From the NCBI RefSeq assembly GCF_024648885.1, contig NZ_JANBBF010000011.1:248001-312000 (forward strand): 64,000 bases of DNA, given 5' to 3'. The number at the start of each line of letters is the position of its first letter. Position 1 is the stretch's first letter. The notes beneath the pieces were generated by a model that was not told where the DNA came from, did no database searches, and saw only the letters and a program-made list of their open reading frames with translations. Shown piece by piece: positions 45,173 through 56,389 of the stretch. Both the position numbers and the translations under genes were made by a program. Source of the stretch: Prauserella salsuginis. Its GTDB lineage: Bacteria; Actinomycetota; Actinomycetes; Mycobacteriales; Pseudonocardiaceae.

Positions 45173-46108
45173 ATGGGGTGGTTCCGCAGGAAGCGATCCG
45201 GCGAGGCGAACGGCCGGCGCTCGGGTGAGGACGGTGCGCGTGGCGGCGGCCCGCGCGGTGGGGACGATGTGGTCGGGGAGGCGCCCGATCCGCGGACGCC
45301 GTGGCCCGACCAGCCGGTGCCGGACGATCCGCACGCCGCGGCGGCGGAGTTCTGGTCGACGTGGGCCGAGTTGTTGCCGCACCTGAGCGCGGCGCTGGGG
45401 GAGGGCGACACCGAGCGGGCCGAGAATCTGCTCGTCGAACCGGTGGCGGCCGTGCACCCCGGTCTGCAGTTCAGCGTGGATCGTGGCAGCCGCGCGATCT
45501 ACGCGCTCGTGGTCAGCAGCAGGGAGGACCCCGAGCTGCGGCCCTACACCGACGCGTGGCGGCAGGCCGCGCCGCCGGAGGACGCGATCTGGGAGTTCCA
45601 CGACTCGGTGCCGCCCGTGCCCGACCCGGCCGGTGTGGCCGTGAACTTCGCAGGCCAGCGGTTCGACCTCGGCGACGTGCGCGTCGTGGCGCAGGTCGAC
45701 GACGATGCCGGCCTCGTCGACGTCGCGGTGCACCATCCGCTGCTCGCCGAGGTCGACGAGTTCTCTCGGACGACGATGACGTTCCTGCCGCTCGATGTGA
45801 CCCTCGGCGAACGGCTCGCGGCCCAGCGCCTGCGGCGGGTCGAGACCGCCGTCGCCGAACCGGACAACGCGATCACCCTCGGCGAGTTCCGCGATCTGGT
45901 GCGCGAACTCGCCGGCCTGCCCGCCGGCGACGGCGGCGGTGCCTCTGACGGAAACGCGGGTGAGGGCGGCGGTGCCGCTGATGACGGAACTGCACCCGGC
46001 GACGGACTCGCAAGTGGCGAGACCGCGGGCGACGGGGACGCGGGGAACGGGAATATGGGCGACGACGGCCCGAGCGCGGAGAGCGACGGCGGCGAAACCG
46101 GCCGATAG
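45173..46108 (+). CDS. Conserved-looking protein of unknown function
   Basis: 311 residues, not recognised with confidence. The ATG follows a strong AGGAGGGG. A charged, Gly-rich N-terminus (about 1-50) leads into a folded alpha/beta region (FWSTWAELLPHLSAALGEGD, AVHPGLQFSVDRGSRAIYALVVSS, DVAVHHPLLAEVDEF), and the last ~60 residues are a Gly/Asp/Ala low-complexity tail. No signal peptide or membrane segment. It is probably co-transcribed with the MetE-like gene (12-bp gap), with ligA following 201 bp later. Confidence 0.7.
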   Translation: MGWFRRKRSGEANGRRSGEDGARGGGPRGGDDVVGEAPDPRTPWPDQPVPDDPHAAAAEFWSTWAELLPHLSAALGEGDTERAENLLVEPVAAVHPGLQFSVDRGSRAIYALVVSSREDPELRPYTDAWRQAAPPEDAIWEFHDSVPPVPDPAGVAVNFAGQRFDLGDVRVVAQVDDDAGLVDVAVHHPLLAEVDEFSRTTMTFLPLDVTLGERLAAQRLRRVETAVAEPDNAITLGEFRDLVRELAGLPAGDGGGASDGNAGEGGGAADDGTAPGDGLASGETAGDGDAGNGNMGDDGPSAESDGGETGR

Positions 46109-46294
46109 CGGATCACGGAGCCGATCCCGGCCCGCTGCTGGTCCGCCGTGGCCCGGGGAGCACGCGGTCACCTCCAGCCGTGGTGCACAGGTCCGGATCG
46201 GACACGGGGAGCACCGGCATCCACCGGCGGCGCTTCGACGGCCGGAGCGGTTCGTCCCGGCCGGAGTGGGTCGGCGGAATGTCGGGCACGGTGA

Positions 46295-48441
<2,147 letters not shown>

Positions 48442-48482
48442 TGGTGCCTGGTGGCGGCGCGATGGACGGCTATCCTGTCCTC

Positions 48483-48803
48483 ATGGATGAGGCCACAGCA
48501 CGCTCGCGGAGTCTGCGGGCGATGCTCCGGCTCCGCAGTGACGACGTGCTGGCGGTCGCGAGCCGGTACGGCGCCTCGAACCCTCGCGTGTTCGGTTCGG
48601 TGGCCAGGGGGGACGCGGGCCCGAACAGCGACATCGACATCATCGTCGACCTCGGCCCCGGTGCGGGGAACCCGCTGTTGGCCGTCGCGGGGATCAGCGA
48701 CGAACTGGGCGAACTCCTGGGGGTTCGGGTCGACGTCGTCTGCGACGAACTCCTCCGGGATCGCATCTCGGATACCGCGCACGCGGAGGCCGTGGCGCTG
48801 TGA
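48483..48803 (+). CDS. mntA: MNT-family nucleotidyltransferase (antitoxin MntA-like)
   Basis: 106-residue minimal nucleotidyltransferase. The catalytic pattern GS(x10)DxD is complete in RVFGSVARGDAGPNSDIDII, with a third acid in RVDVVCDE. In characterised HEPN/MNT pairs this protein AMPylates the HEPN toxin on a tyrosine and silences it. In-frame ATGs at 48429 (inside the 28-bp repeat), 48462 and 48483 are possible; only the last gives a family-like N-terminus (MDEATARSRSLRAML). Its TGA overlaps the HEPN GTG. Confidence 0.9.
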   Translation: MDEATARSRSLRAMLRLRSDDVLAVASRYGASNPRVFGSVARGDAGPNSDIDIIVDLGPGAGNPLLAVAGISDELGELLGVRVDVVCDELLRDRISDTAHAEAVAL

Positions 48804-49165
48804 GCCGGACGGATGCCGAACGCCTCGGGGACGTGCTCACAGCGTTGGAACGGTGCGTGAGATTCCGTGCGCACTCGGAATCCGACGATTCCACGGTGTC
48901 GGACATGGCGCTCGATGCGATTCTCCGGAATCTCGCCGTCGCGGGTGAAGCTGTGCGGGCATTGCCGGACGAGGTTCGCACCCAGTTCACGTCGACGTCG
49001 TGGCACAGCATCGCCGGTTTGCGCAATATCGTGATCCACGAGTATTTCCGGATCGACAATAAGATCATCTTCGATGTGGTCGACAACCACGTGGGGCGTC
49101 TCGTCGACGAGATTCGCAGCCGACTGTCCGGCACCGGTGAGACGGAGGTCGCCGCCGATGAGTGA
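48800..49165 (+). CDS. hepT: HEPN-family toxin (HepT-like RNase)
   Basis: 121-residue helical protein with the HepT motif Rx4HxY seen as RNIVIHEY at about 86-93. HEPN RNases of this type cleave RNA or tRNA, and the tyrosine is the AMPylation target of the MNT partner. The GTG start overlaps the mntA stop by 4 bp. The last residues ETEVAADE repeat the LigA C-terminus because the 28-bp repeat copy lies there, so the toxin tail looks recombined. The DNA of this gene is visibly richer in A and T than ligA or gatA. Confidence 0.9.
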   Translation: MSRTDAERLGDVLTALERCVRFRAHSESDDSTVSDMALDAILRNLAVAGEAVRALPDEVRTQFTSTSWHSIAGLRNIVIHEYFRIDNKIIFDVVDNHVGRLVDEIRSRLSGTGETEVAADE

Positions 49166-49170
49166 GATTC
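49143..49170 (+). repeat. 28-bp direct repeat, right copy (acetyltransferase start)
   Basis: Second copy of 48414-48441. It holds the hepT stop and the start ATG of the acetyltransferase gene in the same TGA/ATG overlap as at ligA. Confidence 0.95.
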
Positions 49171-49652
49171 GGGTGCGGATCGCAGAGCCCGAGGAATACG
49201 CGGCCATCGGCGAGTTGACGGTCGAGGCGTACACGGCGGGCGGGCATCTCGCCGACGACGTCGGGTACGACGCGGCGCTGCGGGACGTCGCGGGCCGCGC
49301 GGCGACCGCCGACGTGCTGGTCGCGACCGGCGGCGACGGCGCGGTGCTCGGATCGGTGACGGTGGTCGAAGCCGGCAGCCCGAAGGCCGAGGTGGCGCGG
49401 GCCGGTGAGTTGGAGTTCCGGATGCTCGCCGTGTCGCCGGACGCCCAGGGCAGGGGAGTGGGCGAGGCGCTCACCAGGGCCGTCGTCGACATCGCCCGGG
49501 TGCGGCGCATCAGCCGGGTCGTGCTGTCCAGCCGCGACCGCATGACCACGGCCCATCGGCTCTACGAACGCCTCGGCTTCACCCGCACCCCCGAACGGGA
49601 CTGGGCCCCGCACCCGGAGGTTCCGCTCCTGGCCTTCGGGATGGACGTCTGA
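49158..49652 (+). CDS. GNAT-family N-acetyltransferase
   Basis: 164-residue GNAT protein of unknown substrate. MSEIRVRIAEPEEYAAIGELTVEAY at the N-terminus, LEFRMLAVSPDAQGRGVGEALTRAVVD with the acetyl-CoA pyrophosphate loop (QGRGVG) at about 95-100, and TTAHRLYERLGFTRTPERDW at the C-terminus. Its start is inside the 28-bp repeat. Without the MNT/HEPN insert it would directly overlap ligA. Confidence 0.9.
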   Translation: MSEIRVRIAEPEEYAAIGELTVEAYTAGGHLADDVGYDAALRDVAGRAATADVLVATGGDGAVLGSVTVVEAGSPKAEVARAGELEFRMLAVSPDAQGRGVGEALTRAVVDIARVRRISRVVLSSRDRMTTAHRLYERLGFTRTPERDWAPHPEVPLLAFGMDV

Positions 49653-49728
49653 GCCGTCGGCGTAACGGCCCGGTCGACCCGCTCTGCCGATCGGCGCGGC
49701 CGTGCACCAGTGCCGATCGACGTGGTCG

Positions 49729-49759
49729 CGAGGTCCGGACCGCGCCGGTCCGGACCTCG
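49729..49759. terminator. Hairpin between convergent genes
   Basis: Perfect 13-bp stem (49729-49741 with 49747-49759) and a 5-base loop, midway between the acetyltransferase stop and the stop of the convergent membrane-protein gene. Confidence 0.65.
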
Positions 49760-49788
49760 GGCCGCCGCGGTGGGCGGGCCCCTGCGCT

Positions 49789-50739
49789 TCAGCTGCGAAT
49801 CCGGGTGAGCAGCCGTCCGACGCCGTAGATCGCCCCGGCCGCGGCGATGCCGGCCAGCACGGTGCCCGGAACGCCGACGTGTTCGAGGAACCAGTCGACC
49901 ACGTGACGGCTCCGGGAATCCGGGTCGGCCAGCACGATCAACGAGAACACGCCGGCCAGGACGATCACGCCCGCCAGCACCCATCGCGCTCGGCGCTGCC
50001 CGAGACCGAGCCGTTCGACCACCACCCGGCCCGCGTTCACGATCCGCCGTGCCCGCAGGATGTGGAAGCCGCCGAGCAGCAGCACCAGCCGCAGCACCTG
50101 CAGCGGCCCGATCACGAACACCACCGCAGGCACCGCGGCGGCCACGACGAGCAACTGCCAGCGGTACCGGCGCAGCCACCGCCGCACGCTGCCTTCGAGC
50201 CACAGCAGTACCACCGACTCGCCGACGAGCACCGACACCGAGGCCCAGTTCAGCACCGTCCCGATCGCCGCGGCGGTCCCGCCGGCACGGGTGAGGAAGA
50301 CCGCCGGGATCGATGCGAGCGCCGCGATGAGGACCGGAATGGTCAGTTTCCGTTCGAACTCGTCGGCCCGGTCGGACTGCTCGTCCCCGGTCGGCGCCTG
50401 CCCGGGCGGTTCGCGGCCCGTCTCGTCCGCGGCGCCGTCGTGCTCCGGCGTCCCGCCGGCCGGGGCTGCGTCCTCCGTTCCCGCGTCCTCCGTCCGGGCG
50501 GATTCTGTTCCGGCGTCGTCCGTTCCCGTGTCTCCCACGCCCGTGTCTCCCATGGCCGCGTGCCCGGACGCCGTGTCCCCCGGACTCGCCTCGTCCCCCG
50601 GGTTCCCGTCGCCAGCGGCCCCGTCGGCGCCGCCACCCGGGGTGCCGGGACCCGTGGCCCCGGCGCGCGCCTCGGTGGCACCGGGGGTGTCCCCGGCGCC
50701 GTCGCGGTGAGGCGGGTCGGGGCGGGGCGAAACGGGCAC
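49789..50739 (-). CDS. Membrane protein with low-complexity N-terminus
   Basis: Up to 316 residues from a GTG. The first ~125 residues are acidic low-complexity sequence (repeats such as GDTGTDDAGTES and TEDAGTEDA). Then come about five hydrophobic segments, including LTIPVLIAALASIPAVFLT, WASVSVLVGESVVLLWLEG, WQLLVVAAAVPAVVFVIGPLQVLRLVLLL and WVLAGVIVLAGVFSLIVLA. The layout recalls a voltage-sensor-like domain of an ion channel without a clear pore, but that is only an impression. The real start could be farther downstream because no ribosome site decides it. Confidence 0.65.
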   Translation of the reverse strand: MPVSPRPDPPHRDGAGDTPGATEARAGATGPGTPGGGADGAAGDGNPGDEASPGDTASGHAAMGDTGVGDTGTDDAGTESARTEDAGTEDAAPAGGTPEHDGAADETGREPPGQAPTGDEQSDRADEFERKLTIPVLIAALASIPAVFLTRAGGTAAAIGTVLNWASVSVLVGESVVLLWLEGSVRRWLRRYRWQLLVVAAAVPAVVFVIGPLQVLRLVLLLGGFHILRARRIVNAGRVVVERLGLGQRRARWVLAGVIVLAGVFSLIVLADPDSRSRHVVDWFLEHVGVPGTVLAGIAAAGAIYGVGRLLTRIRS

Positions 50740-50795
50740 GGCGGGCTCAGCGACCTCGGATACTCAGCGGGTTCGGCGGCTGGTCCCGGCGCGGC

Positions 50796-51449
50796 TCAGC
50801 CGTCCAGGACCACCGCGACAATACCGGCAAGATGCGCGAGTCGGGCGACTTCGGCGGCACGGAACATCGGCCCGCCCGGCCTGCCGATGAGCAGCACCAG
50901 ATCAGGCTTGCCGAGCGGGGTGGCCGCCAGCTCGGTGCCCAGCTCACGCCAGGTGTCGGGCACCCACGGCGCCTCCCCGTCGAGCACGGTGGCGCGTTCC
51001 AACGGCAGCCACGGCACGTCCCCGATACGGGTCTCCGGGGCCGCGCCGGAGGCCGCGAGCCGATGCACCCCGCCGGAGGTGTGCTGCACGACCACCGACC
51101 AGCCCGCATGCATGATCCGGGGCACCCCGCCTGCCAGCACCGTCAGCCCGTGGGCGGGCTGCTCGGCGATCTCCTCGACCAGTTCGAGTTCACTGTGGGT
51201 GTCGAGCACGCCCGCGTAGGGGCGGACGGCGTCCACCTCGACGCCGTCGACGCTCTCGGCCGCGGTGATCAGCGCATCCGGCAGCCGGTCCGACGGCAGG
51301 TCCACCACCAGGTCGTCGATGGCGGTGCCGCCCGAGCGCTCGACGACATCGACGCTGAGGATGTCGGCACCGGCCGTGCCGAGGGCGGTGGCGATCGCGC
51401 CGAGGATGCCCGGAGTGTCCGGCAGCTGCACACGGATCAGGAACGACAC
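50796..51449 (-). CDS. ACT-domain regulatory protein
   Basis: 217-residue amino-acid-binding ACT protein, equivalent by position to M. tuberculosis Rv3013. GTG after AAGGGAGA. The N-terminal ACT domain is FLIRVQLPDTPGILGAIATALGTAGADILSVDVVE. The C-terminal part (DTWRELGTELAATPLGKPDLVLLIGRPGG) may be a degenerate second domain. It is divergent from gatC, with 343 bp between the starts, so it may sense an amino acid connected with the tRNA-amidation genes; this is inference. Confidence 0.83.
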   Translation of the reverse strand: MSFLIRVQLPDTPGILGAIATALGTAGADILSVDVVERSGGTAIDDLVVDLPSDRLPDALITAAESVDGVEVDAVRPYAGVLDTHSELELVEEIAEQPAHGLTVLAGGVPRIMHAGWSVVVQHTSGGVHRLAASGAAPETRIGDVPWLPLERATVLDGEAPWVPDTWRELGTELAATPLGKPDLVLLIGRPGGPMFRAAEVARLAHLAGIVAVVLDG

Positions 51450-51618
51450 CGCGGTCTCCCTTCAAGCAGGTGCGAGAACCGGATGCGCGCCCCACCGGCC
51501 ACCGGCGGGGTGCGGGAGCATCGCGGCCGTCTCGTCACGTCGTGTCACGTCGTGGCCGGGCGCCTCCCTCGACGGCCGTCGACGGCTGCGGAGGGCCTGC
51601 GCCGACCGGTGATTGTTG

Positions 51619-51629
51619 CAGAACACGCG
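51619..51629 (+). repeat. Solitary core of the 21-bp repeat
   Basis: A single CAGAACACGCG, the locus-1 form of the core, in the gap between the ACT gene and gatC. It has no tandem neighbours. The rest of 51450-51792 shows no gene and should hold both divergent promoters. Confidence 0.5.
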
Positions 51630-51792
51630 TTGCGAATATAGGCACCGCCACGCGCACCGCGCGGCCGCCGCGGCAATCCCCGCCCGGCCGCACCGGTCCG
51701 GCGCGGCGGCCATAGACTTCGCGGGAGAAGACAGACCTCCGCAGGCGCTCGGCGGTCCTGCGGTCCGAGCACACCCCATCGGAGTCAGCTGC

Positions 51793-52092
51793 GTGTCGAA
51801 CATTTCCCGCGACGAGGTCGCGCACCTCGCGAAACTGGCCAGGATGGCCGTCACCGAGGAGGAGCTGGACACTTTCGCCGGCCAGCTCGACCAGATCCTG
51901 GACGCGGTGGCCAAGGTCGGCGAGGTGGCGGGCGACGACATCCCGCCCACGTCGCACGCCGTGCCGCTGACCAACGTCTTCCGTACCGACGAGGTCCGTC
52001 CGGGGCTGTCCCAGGACGAGGCACTGGCCGGAGCGCCCGCCGCCGAAGAGGGACGGTTCCGCGTCCCGCGCATCCTGGGGGAGGAACAGTGA
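51793..52092 (+). CDS. gatC: Glutamyl-tRNA(Gln)/Asp-tRNA(Asn) amidotransferase subunit C
   Basis: Small subunit that stabilises GatA in the GatCAB complex, which corrects Glu-tRNA(Gln) and/or Asp-tRNA(Asn). 99 residues from a GTG 7 bases after [25 protein letters not shown], the central [18 protein letters not shown] helix and the C-terminal [11 protein letters not shown] are typical. Its stop overlaps the gatA start (GTGA). Confidence 0.95.
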   Translation: MSNISRDEVAHLAKLARMAVTEEELDTFAGQLDQILDAVAKVGEVAGDDIPPTSHAVPLTNVFRTDEVRPGLSQDEALAGAPAAEEGRFRVPRILGEEQ

Positions 52093-53591
52093 GCGACCTG
52101 ACCAGGCTCACCGCGGCTGAGCTCGCGGACAAGATCCACGCCGGCGAGGTGTCGGCCGCCGAGACGACGCAGGCCCATCTCGACCGCATCGCCGCGGTCG
52201 ACGGTGACGTGCACGCGTTTCTGCACGTCGACGCCGAGGGCGCCCTCGAGGCCGCCCGCGCGGTCGACGCCGACATCGCGGCGGGCACCGCACCCGCCAG
52301 CCCGCTGGCCGGTGTGCCGCTGGCACTCAAGGACGTGCTGACCACCCGCGGCGTGCCCACCACCTGCGGTTCGAGGACGCTCGAAGGTTGGCTGCCGCCG
52401 TACGACGCGACCGTCACCCGCCGGCTGCGCGAGGCCGGTGTGCCGATCCTCGGCAAGACCAACATGGACGAGTTCGCGATGGGCTCGTCGACCGAGAACT
52501 CGGCCTACGGCCCGACCCGCAACCCGTGGGACCTCGACCGCATCCCCGGCGGTTCCGGTGGCGGTTCGTCGGCCTCGCTGGCCGCTTACGAGGCGCCGCT
52601 GGCCATCGGCACCGACACCGGCGGTTCGATCCGTCAGCCCGCCGCCGTCACGGCCACCGTCGGCGTGAAGCCCACCTACGGCGGCGTGTCCCGCTACGGC
52701 CTCGTGGCGTTCTCGTCGTCGCTCGACCAGGCGGGCCCCTGCGGCCGGACGGTGCTCGACGCGGCGCTGCTGCACGAGGTCATCGCCGGGCACGACCCGA
52801 TGGACGCCACGTCCATCGACGCGCCGGTGCCGGCCGTGGTCGACGCCGCCCGTGAGGGAGCCCGCGGCGACCTGAGCGGCGTCAAGATCGGCGTCGTCCG
52901 CGAGCTGTCCGGCGAGGGCTACCAGGGCGGCGTGCTCCGCTCGTTCGAAGCGGCCGTGGCGCAGCTGAAGGAACTGGGCGCCGAGGTCGTCGAGGTCTCG
53001 TGCCCGAACTTCACCTACGCGCTGCCCGCCTACTACCTGATCGCGCCGAGCGAGTGCTCGTCGAACCTCGCTCGGTTCGACGCCATGCGCTATGGACTGC
53101 GCGTCGCCGACGACGGGAACCACAGTGCCGAAGAGGTCATGTCGCTGACCCGCGAGGAAGGTTTCGGCGCCGAGGTCAAGCGCCGGGTCATGCTCGGCAC
53201 CTACGCGCTCTCGTCCGGGTACTACGACGCCTACTACGGTTCGGCCCAGAAGGTGCGCACGCTCATCACGCGCGACTTCGCCGCCGCGTTCGAGCAGGTC
53301 GACGTGCTGGTGTCGCCCACGACGCCGGTCACGCCGTTCAAGCTCGGCGAGAAGGTCGACGACCCGCTCGCGATGTACCTCAACGACATCTGCTCGATCC
53401 CCGCCAACCTGGCGGGCAACGCGGCCATGAGTGTCCCCAGTGGACTGTCCGACGAGGACGGTCTGCCGGTCGGGCTGCAGATCATGGCGCCCGCCCTCGC
53501 CGATGACCGCCTCTACCGCGTCGGCGCCGCCTACGAAACCGCGCGCGGCCCGGTGCTCGACAAGCTGGGTGAACTGGAGGCCGCCAAGTGA
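52089..53591 (+). CDS. gatA: Glutamyl-tRNA(Gln) amidotransferase subunit A
   Basis: Amidase subunit that releases ammonia from glutamine. 500 residues. The Ser-cisSer-Lys triad is visible: lysine in [14 protein letters not shown] (about 80), cis-serine in [14 protein letters not shown] (about 155) and the nucleophile in [15 protein letters not shown] (about 179). [24 protein letters not shown] and [16 protein letters not shown] are family blocks. GTG start overlapping gatC; stop overlapping gatB. Confidence 0.97.
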   Translation: MSDLTRLTAAELADKIHAGEVSAAETTQAHLDRIAAVDGDVHAFLHVDAEGALEAARAVDADIAAGTAPASPLAGVPLALKDVLTTRGVPTTCGSRTLEGWLPPYDATVTRRLREAGVPILGKTNMDEFAMGSSTENSAYGPTRNPWDLDRIPGGSGGGSSASLAAYEAPLAIGTDTGGSIRQPAAVTATVGVKPTYGGVSRYGLVAFSSSLDQAGPCGRTVLDAALLHEVIAGHDPMDATSIDAPVPAVVDAAREGARGDLSGVKIGVVRELSGEGYQGGVLRSFEAAVAQLKELGAEVVEVSCPNFTYALPAYYLIAPSECSSNLARFDAMRYGLRVADDGNHSAEEVMSLTREEGFGAEVKRRVMLGTYALSSGYYDAYYGSAQKVRTLITRDFAAAFEQVDVLVSPTTPVTPFKLGEKVDDPLAMYLNDICSIPANLAGNAAMSVPSGLSDEDGLPVGLQIMAPALADDRLYRVGAAYETARGPVLDKLGELEAAK

Positions 53592-55090
53592 CCACCGCCG
53601 AACTCATGGACTACGCCGAGGTCATCGAACGGTACGACCCGGTGCTCGGCCTCGAAGTGCACGTCGAGCTGTCCACCAACACGAAGATGTTCTGCGGCTG
53701 CCCCAACTCCTTCGGTGGCGACCCGAACACGCACGTGTGCCCCGTGTGCCTCGGCATGCCCGGTGCGCTGCCCGTCGTCAACGGCACCGCCGTGGAGTCG
53801 GCCATCCGCATCGGCCTCGCGCTGAACTGCGACATCGCGGAGTGGTGCCGGTTCGCCAGGAAGAACTACTTCTACCCGGACATGCCGAAGAACTTCCAGA
53901 CCTCGCAGTACGACGAGCCGATCGCCTTCGACGGCCACCTCGACGTCGTGCTCGACGACGGCGAGGTCGTGCGCGTCGACATCGAACGCGCGCACATGGA
54001 GGAGGACACCGGCAAGTCGCTGCACGTCGGCGGCGCCACGGGCCGGATCCACGGGGCCGAGCACTCGCTGCTGGACTACAACCGCGCCGGCGTGCCCCTC
54101 ATCGAGATCGTCACCAAGCCGATCACCGGCATGGGGGAGCGCGCGCCCGAGGTCGCCCGCGCGTACGTCACCGCGCTCCGCGACCTGCTGCGGGCCATGG
54201 ACGTCTCCGACGTCCGTATGGACCAGGGTTCGCTGCGCTGCGACGCCAACGTGTCGCTCATGGCCAAGGGCGCGGGCGAGTTCGGTACCCGCACCGAGAC
54301 CAAGAACGTCAACTCGCTGCGCAGCGTCGAGCGCGCCGTGCGGTACGAGATGACGCGGCACGCCGCGATCCTGGCCGACGGCGGCTCCATCAAGCAGGAG
54401 ACCCGGCACTTCCAGGAGGCCGACGGCACCACCGCCGCGGGCCGCACCAAGGAGACCGCCGAGGACTACCGGTACTTCCCGGAACCCGACCTCGTGCCGA
54501 TCGCGCCGACGCGGGAGTGGGTCGAGCAGCTGCGCGCCACCATCCCGGAGCTGCCGTGGCAGCGCCGCAAGCGCATCCAGGAGGACTGGAACCTCACCGA
54601 CGAGGAGCTCCGCGACCTCGTTAACACCGGGGCCATCGAACTCGTGGCCGCCACCGTCGACGCGGGCGCCGACCAAGCCGACGCCCGCAGCTGGTGGGTC
54701 CAGTACCTCAACCAGCAGGCCACGTCGCGGGAAACCGAGCTCGCCGACCTCGTCATCACGCCCGCGCAGGTCGCGCGCGTCATCGAGCTCGTCGGCTCGG
54801 GGGAGCTCACGAACAAGCTCGCCCGCCAGGTCGTCGACGGCGTCCTCGACGGTGACGGCGACCCCGACCAGGTCATCGAGAAGCGCGGGCTGAAGGTCGT
54901 CTCGGACGACTCCGCGCTCCTCGCCGCCGTCGACGAGGCCCTCGCCGCCCAGCCCGACGTCGCCGACAAGATCCGCGGGGGCAAGGTGCAGGCGGCAGGA
55001 GCGATCGTCGGTGCCGTCATGAAGGCGACCAAGGGGCAGGCGGACGCCGCCCGCGTGCGGGAACTGATTCTGGAGCGCGTCGGGGCCTGA
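53588..55090 (+). CDS. gatB: Aspartyl/glutamyl-tRNA amidotransferase subunit B
   Basis: tRNA-binding kinase/transamidase subunit, 500 residues. [20 protein letters not shown] with zinc-site cysteines, followed by [15 protein letters not shown]; kinase core [18 protein letters not shown] and [16 protein letters not shown]-terminal helical and YqeY-like tail ([24 protein letters not shown]). The GTG overlaps the gatA stop, so gatC-gatA-gatB is one coupled operon ended by the hairpin at 55106-55136. Confidence 0.97.
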   Translation: MTTAELMDYAEVIERYDPVLGLEVHVELSTNTKMFCGCPNSFGGDPNTHVCPVCLGMPGALPVVNGTAVESAIRIGLALNCDIAEWCRFARKNYFYPDMPKNFQTSQYDEPIAFDGHLDVVLDDGEVVRVDIERAHMEEDTGKSLHVGGATGRIHGAEHSLLDYNRAGVPLIEIVTKPITGMGERAPEVARAYVTALRDLLRAMDVSDVRMDQGSLRCDANVSLMAKGAGEFGTRTETKNVNSLRSVERAVRYEMTRHAAILADGGSIKQETRHFQEADGTTAAGRTKETAEDYRYFPEPDLVPIAPTREWVEQLRATIPELPWQRRKRIQEDWNLTDEELRDLVNTGAIELVAATVDAGADQADARSWWVQYLNQQATSRETELADLVITPAQVARVIELVGSGELTNKLARQVVDGVLDGDGDPDQVIEKRGLKVVSDDSALLAAVDEALAAQPDVADKIRGGKVQAAGAIVGAVMKATKGQADAARVRELILERVGA

Positions 55091-55105
55091 CCGGCCCGAC
55101 GTGGG

Positions 55106-55136
55106 CCGACCGCACGGGCCGAGCCGGTGCGGTCGG
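55106..55136 (+). terminator. Terminator of gatCAB
   Basis: 10-bp perfect stem CCGACCGCAC / GTGCGGTCGG with an 11-base loop, 16 bp past the gatB stop. Confidence 0.6.
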
Positions 55137-55188
55137 TGAGAAGTGCGACGGAGGTGAAGGTGGCGGTCGTGTTCCAGGATTCCGGACC

Positions 55189-55872
55189 ATGAGCGCCACC
55201 GACCGCTCCGGTTACACGTTCCGCCGCGCCCGGCGTGACGGTAACGGCGACTGCGACGGCAACGGCAGTGGCAACTGCGACGGCAGCGGCAGCGGCGACT
55301 GCGACGTCCGTGCGAACGGCGACGTCGCTGCCATCGCCGGCGTCGACGACTCCTTCACGACCGACTCGATCTTCCGGGTGAGCATCTCCGAGAGCGGGTT
55401 CGCTCTCACCGAGGTGTCGTTGGCATCGCCGCTGACCAAACAGTTCCCCGCCGGTCCGGACGACGAGGACGACGAGGACGACGCCGAAGGCGGTGCCGAC
55501 TCCCACCGGCACGCCACGTTCGTCGCGGCCGACCCCGACGGCGCGGTCGTGGGGTTCGTCTCGGTCGCGTACGCGCGCTGGAATCGGCGTCTCAGCGTGT
55601 GTGACCTCGCGATCGCTCCCGCTCACCGTGGCCGTGGTGTGGGCACGGGACTGATGGCGTGCGCCGACGAGTTCGCTCGCGACTGCGGTGCGCGACACGT
55701 GTGGCTGGAGGTCACGAACGTCAACGCGCCGGCGATCCACGCCTATCGCCGGATGGGGTTCGCCTTCTGCGGGCTCGACGCCTCGCTGTACGAGGGGACG
55801 GCATCGGCGGGTGAGTACGCCCTGTACATGAGCAAACCTGTGGCCGGATCGAGTGTCGGCGACGATCGATAG
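55189..55872 (+). CDS. Streptothricin N-acetyltransferase-like GNAT protein with repeat insertion
   Basis: 227 residues. From about residue 55 it reads like streptothricin acetyltransferases of streptomycetes, which inactivate the antibiotic by acetylating its beta-lysine: VDDSFTTDSIFRVSISESGFALTEV, PLTKQFP, WNRRLSVCDLAIAPAHRGRGVGTGLM, HVWLEVTNVNAPAIHAYRRM and the tail YEGTASAGEYALYMSKP. After the N-terminal YTFRRARRDG come ~30 extra residues, a Gly/Asn/Asp/Cys repeat (8-residue step GNCDGSGS), and a second acidic run DDEDDEDDAEGG sits before the SHRHATF strand. Four clustered cysteines in the insert are unusual. Confidence 0.85.
   Translation: MSATDRSGYTFRRARRDGNGDCDGNGSGNCDGSGSGDCDVRANGDVAAIAGVDDSFTTDSIFRVSISESGFALTEVSLASPLTKQFPAGPDDEDDEDDAEGGADSHRHATFVAADPDGAVVGFVSVAYARWNRRLSVCDLAIAPAHRGRGVGTGLMACADEFARDCGARHVWLEVTNVNAPAIHAYRRMGFAFCGLDASLYEGTASAGEYALYMSKPVAGSSVGDDR
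55246..55312 (+). repeat. 24-bp in-frame repeat in the acetyltransferase gene
   Basis: Units built from GGCAACGGCAGTGGCAACTG-like steps and GACTGCGACGGC encode GDCDGNGS, GNCDGSGS and GDCDV near the N-terminus. Confidence 0.8.
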
Positions 55873-55882
55873 GAGTGGTCCT

Positions 55883-56377
55883 GTGACTGCGCGGCCTTCG
55901 TGGCGTGAGATCGGTGGGCTCGCGGCGGCGGTGCTCGCCGTCGTCTCGCTGCTGCTGCCGTGGACCGTGCTGTCCGCCGACGACCCCGCGGTGCGGTCGG
56001 CGCTCGCCGAACTGCCCGCCGAGGACGTCACCCGATCCGTGTGGCGGGCGACCTTCTTCGGCTGGTTCCCGCCCCTGCTCGTCGCGGCCCTCGGTGCCAC
56101 CGTCGCCGCCGTCGGGCGGATCAACACCGCCCGCATGGGTGGCCTTCCGCAGCTGTGGCTCATCGGCGCCTGCCTGGCGCTGCTGGCCGCGGTGCTCGGC
56201 TGGCTGCTCGCGGACTGGCAGTTCGGCAGTGAGGAACGGGCCGTGCTCGAGGCGGGCGGCGTGACCGTCGAAGCGGGCATCGGCCGGTACCTCGGTGCGC
56301 TCGCCGCCGTCGCGAGTGTCGTCTTCGCCGCGCTGGACACCCGGGCGCTCCACACCGAAACGCGCCGCAACCGCTGA
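55883..56377 (+). CDS. Small four-helix membrane protein
   Basis: 164 residues, GTG 8 bases after AGGAG. Four hydrophobic segments: IGGLAAAVLAVVSLLLPWTVL, TFFGWFPPLLVAALGATVAAV, LWLIGACLALLAAVLGWLLA and YLGALAAVASVVFAALDT. The family is not recognised. It begins 10 bp after the acetyltransferase stop and is probably co-transcribed with it. The 3' end is 12 bp from the convergent lipoprotein gene. Confidence 0.75.
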   Translation: MTARPSWREIGGLAAAVLAVVSLLLPWTVLSADDPAVRSALAELPAEDVTRSVWRATFFGWFPPLLVAALGATVAAVGRINTARMGGLPQLWLIGACLALLAAVLGWLLADWQFGSEERAVLEAGGVTVEAGIGRYLGALAAVASVVFAALDTRALHTETRRNR

Positions 56378-56389
56378 CAAACGCCCGGG

